Positions 33,889-36,082 of a stretch of 36,082 nt of DNA are shown piece after piece. The first letter of the stretch is position 1. Every line of letters begins with the position of its first letter. The DNA is from Deltaproteobacteria bacterium ADurb.Bin151 (lineage in GTDB: Bacteria > Desulfobacterota > Syntrophia > Syntrophales > Smithellaceae), in assembly GCA_002070455.1 (NCBI GenBank), contig MWDG01000024.1, positions 1-36,082 on the forward strand, read 5' to 3'. The translations under genes and the position numbers were made by a program. The notes under the pieces are model-generated. The model was not told the DNA's origin and ran no database searches. It saw only the letters and a list, made by a program, of their open reading frames with translations.

Positions 33889-33934
33889 AGTTACCGTTTT
33901 TCAGAGTGCTGAGATCGCAGAGGTTGTGTTGGAT

Positions 33935-34213
33935 TTATTTTGTACCGGCGTCCCTGCCGGCTGCTTCATTCTTGTCTTCAGGTTCAGATTTTTTTACCAG
34001 GAGTGAATTTTCCAGCCCGTTGCCCTGATCAGTCTTTTTGTCTTCATCCTTCAGAGTATCTTTCAGATCATCTGTGATTCCGTCTGTCGCGTTCTTAAAA
34101 TCCCGAATTCCTTTACCGAGTGTTTTGGCAAGATCAGGCAGTTTTTTGGGCCCGACGATTAAAAGCGCGATAATCGCAATGATGATCAGTTCCTGGAAAC
34201 CTATCCCAAACAT
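33935..34213 (-). CDS. tatA: Twin-arginine translocase subunit TatA (TatA/E type)
   Basis: The protein has 92 residues: an N-terminal TM helix [20 protein letters not shown] with the conserved Glu at position 8, the [19 protein letters not shown] hinge and amphipathic helix, then a charged acidic/lysine tail. AAGGAG lies about 11 bases upstream of the ATG. TatA and TatB are hard to separate by sequence; the FG hinge and short size favour TatA. No second TatA/B gene is adjacent, suggesting a minimal TatA-TatC system or another copy elsewhere. Confidence 0.93.
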   Translation of the reverse strand: MFGIGFQELIIIAIIALLIVGPKKLPDLAKTLGKGIRDFKNATDGITDDLKDTLKDEDKKTDQGNGLENSLLVKKSEPEDKNEAAGRDAGTK

Positions 34214-34244
34214 GTGTGGACAACTCCTTAAAATTTATTGCTTA

Positions 34245-34272
34245 CCTATATATTGATTGCCGGTTTTGTCAA
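34245..34272 (-). promoter_or_regulatory. Probable promoter of tatA-tatC-PBP1A
   Basis: On the minus strand TTGACA (34267-34272), a 16-base spacer and TATAGG (34245-34250) precede tatA by about 31 bases. Confidence 0.5.
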
Positions 34273-34366
34273 TATGTTTCACGCAAAAGGTCTTCCCTGG
34301 CCGGCTGGTATCCAAGGTATATCCATATCCATGAAATATTTCCTCTTTCATCATGAACATTTCAAC

Positions 34367-34393
34367 TTGACGGGTCTTTATTGATCTTATACG
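34367..34393 (+). promoter_or_regulatory. Candidate promoter directly before the two-TM protein
   Basis: TTGACG (34367-34372) and TATACG (34388-34393) have a short 15-base spacer. The ATG at 34402 lies eight bases after the -10 element, and there is no ribosome-binding site, so transcription could start at or beside the start codon. Confidence 0.3.
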
Positions 34394-34401
34394 CCATTCA
34401 C

Positions 34402-34905
34402 ATGAACGTTGATGAACAAATTAAAGAACTTATTCAAACGGGATCCGGTAAAATCATCGAACTGGCCCGATGGGGTACGGCCGTGCTGACCTCGTTTTTA
34501 TTACTGGCCGGCATCTTTGCCGGCAATCCGGTTTTTTACGGGATTGCCGCGTTTACAGCGCTGGTTACCTTTGCGATCTGGCAGACCACTCCTCACTTGC
34601 ACAACGCCGCCAGGGGTTTGAAAGAAGGTTTCAGACAAAATGGAACGGTGGAAATCAGTATGCGGCAATGGACAGACCCGGATTCCCATCGCCATGAATC
34701 CTGCCACGGCCTGATCGCCATAGATAACCAGCCCCTGTGGCAGATGGAATTTGTGATCTCCCAGCACTGGCAGCCCGTGGAAGGAAAGTATCGTGCACAG
34801 TTGGTTTTTACCCCCGGTGTGGAATGGCCGGTTGCCATCCTGACGGAAGAAGGGCTGCTGTATCCACGTTTGAAACCCAGGCGCGCGGATGGTTTCCAAA
34901 GATAA
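34402..34905 (+). CDS. Hypothetical protein with two N-terminal TM segments
   Basis: I do not recognise a family. The protein has 167 residues from ATG 34402; a TTG at 34381 is possible but lies within the promoter-like sequence. After a short charged N-terminus, two hydrophobic segments (TAVLTSFLLLAGIFAG and FYGIAAFTALVTFAIW) form a hairpin. The remaining 110 residues are a soluble domain with beta-like pattern (GTVEISMRQW, a WQMEFVISQHWQPVEG block, a YRAQLVFTPGVEWPVAIL block). Only five bases separate it from the patatin gene, suggesting translational coupling and a shared envelope or lipid-related task. Confidence 0.7.
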   Translation: MNVDEQIKELIQTGSGKIIELARWGTAVLTSFLLLAGIFAGNPVFYGIAAFTALVTFAIWQTTPHLHNAARGLKEGFRQNGTVEISMRQWTDPDSHRHESCHGLIAIDNQPLWQMEFVISQHWQPVEGKYRAQLVFTPGVEWPVAILTEEGLLYPRLKPRRADGFQR

Positions 34906-34910
34906 TTTTT

Positions 34911-35786
34911 ATGGATCACAAAAAAAAATCAGCTTTGATTGTGGAGGGCGGTGGAATGCGAGGCATTTTTGCAGCCGGTATCCTGCACGCATTCGGCAAC
35001 AAAGGTTTTGATCCCTTCGATTTGTATATCGGCGTTTCCGCTGGTGCCTGCCATTTGGCCTCTCATCTCGCGGGACAAAACAACCGCAATTTCGATATTA
35101 CCCTTCGCTACTCGCTGTCCCGTCAATTCATCAATCCCTGGCGGTTTCTTAAGGGTGGACACCTGATGGATCTGGATTGGATGTGGGAACAGACGATCAA
35201 AAATTATCGTCTCGACCTGAAACAAATCGAAGAAAAACTCCAGACGCAAAAAAAAGATTACCTGATTGTCGCCACATCGATGGAAACAGGCGAGCCGTTG
35301 TATCTGCGTCCTGATATAAATACACTGGAGCACTATCTGAAAGTTTCCAGCTCTCTGCCGATTCTCTACCGTAGAGAAATGGATGTAAATGGTGAAAAGG
35401 CAACCGACGGCGGCATATCGGATTCCATTCCGGTGTGTGAAGCCCTGCGACGGGGCGCAACGGATATCACTGTAATCCGGTCTCGCTCTGCCGGTTATGT
35501 AAAAAAGAAAAGCCCCATCGTCTTGGCTGTTTTTTCCCGGTATTTTCGAAAATACCCCCGCCTGGTGGAAGCGTTCAGGCAGCGCGCTGACCGTTACAAT
35601 GCGGCCGTTGCATTTATTAACAATCCACCATCAGGCATCTGCATCGCGCAACTCGCACCGCCCGCCTCTCTGGAGATCGGACGAACCACTAAAAATGAAG
35701 CTACGCTGCGTAAAGCTTATAAAGCAGGCATTGATTATGGAAACCGATTCATTGAACCCTACGTTCCGTTCGGACACAATAAATAA
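34911..35786 (+). CDS. Patatin-like phospholipase family protein
   Basis: The protein has 291 residues from ATG 34911; an upstream in-frame extension overlaps the previous gene and has no family character. The oxyanion loop GGGMRG (13-18), the nucleophile elbow GVSAG (Ser43) and the Asp of DGG (Asp166 in KATDGGISDSIP) form the Ser-Asp dyad of patatin lipases. The protein resembles the cytosolic YjjU group, with no signal peptide and no outer-membrane domain. It should hydrolyse acyl esters of phospholipids or related lipids; the precise substrate is unknown. Confidence 0.92.
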   Translation: MDHKKKSALIVEGGGMRGIFAAGILHAFGNKGFDPFDLYIGVSAGACHLASHLAGQNNRNFDITLRYSLSRQFINPWRFLKGGHLMDLDWMWEQTIKNYRLDLKQIEEKLQTQKKDYLIVATSMETGEPLYLRPDINTLEHYLKVSSSLPILYRREMDVNGEKATDGGISDSIPVCEALRRGATDITVIRSRSAGYVKKKSPIVLAVFSRYFRKYPRLVEAFRQRADRYNAAVAFINNPPSGICIAQLAPPASLEIGRTTKNEATLRKAYKAGIDYGNRFIEPYVPFGHNK

Positions 35787-35848
35787 CTTTACAAAAACAC
35801 TCTCTCCATCTATCAGTAAATGAACATGATATCGAGAAACAGGATTGT

Positions 35849-36082
35849 ATGGAAAAAATACTTTTAGCGGTTTTTCTTATTTTATTTATCGGGCGAATGG
35901 CCTTGCGTTATGTCCTGCAGTGGTTTAACACCCGTCATCTGAAAACGCATGGCCGGGAAATCCCGCCGGTGTTCCGGGATGAAATTGATGAAACAACTCT
36001 CCACCGAATGGTGGACTACACCTTTGACCAGTCGCGCCTGGAATCCCGGGAGCATCTGGTTGGGGACATGATTGAACTGGCC
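35849..36082 (+). CDS. M48/Ste24-type metallopeptidase, N-terminal fragment (continues beyond window)
   Basis: 78 codons are visible from ATG 35849. A hydrophobic N-terminal helix (KILLAVFLILFIGRMAL) is followed by NTRHLKTHGREIPPVF and a TLHRMVDYTFDQSRLESREH block. These resemble the N-terminal domain of Ste24-like CAAX endopeptidases (Peptidase_M48_N), where a YT...SR region is typical. The zinc-binding HExxH motif would lie beyond the edge, so the call rests on the N-terminus alone. Confidence 0.7.
   Translation, partial: MEKILLAVFLILFIGRMALRYVLQWFNTRHLKTHGREIPPVFRDEIDETTLHRMVDYTFDQSRLESREHLVGDMIELA

Noticed and set aside
1..36082. CRISPR arrays, tRNA or rRNA genes, prophage
   Set aside because: I saw no regularly spaced repeats, no cloverleaf with conserved T-loop, no rRNA segments and no phage structural genes.

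Overview
The window reads as chromosome of a Gram-negative, obligately anaerobic bacterium, most likely a Desulfobacterota member of the Syntrophus/Smithella type. The reasons are an oxygen-sensitive glycyl radical enzyme (GRE) with its activase, many 4Fe-4S proteins, LPS-core genes (hldD, kdsB), MltA and a TatA/TatC pair. The placement is inference from protein character, not a database match. No rRNA, tRNA or CRISPR array was seen.

Layout. 1-2370: the upstream part of an IS66-family element (tnpA, tnpB, tnpC; tnpC runs off the left edge). Its terminus appears to cut a small coiled-coil gene. 2641-3000 is AT-rich and empty. 3001-10732: the most unusual locus. A TetR-family regulator with a palindromic operator over its own -10 is followed by a GRE carrying an N-terminal SCP2 (sterol-carrier-type) lipid-binding domain. 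Then come the radical-SAM activase, an extended SDR resembling 3-beta-HSD, a classical SDR resembling 3-ketosphinganine reductase, and a DUF362/ferredoxin protein. Facing this set on the other strand are a small PlsC-like acyltransferase and a long-chain acyl-CoA synthetase. Together they suggest radical chemistry on a bulky hydrophobic substrate. The reaction cannot be read from sequence.

13467-18762 holds housekeeping and envelope genes: UspA, a Tsp/Prc protease, a membrane protein, a YkgJ-type cysteine-cluster protein and MltA. 18983-22629 has three genes that may be linked in redox metabolism: an HTH-like/Fe-S protein, a metallo-beta-lactamase-fold hydrolase and a GltD/NfnB-like flavoprotein without its usual partner. 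22975-23250 encodes a small membrane protein with a strong RBS and a strong terminator. 23465-25269 carries hldD and kdsB.

25625-31065 (minus strand) is a complete branched-chain amino-acid operon, ilvB-ilvN-ilvC-ilvD. It is preceded by a 34-residue Leu/Val-rich leader peptide and overlapping hairpins, a classical attenuator, and ends in a good terminator. 31093-34213 (minus strand) is tatA-tatC-PBP1A. The right end holds a two-TM protein, a patatin-like phospholipase and the start of an M48/Ste24 peptidase.
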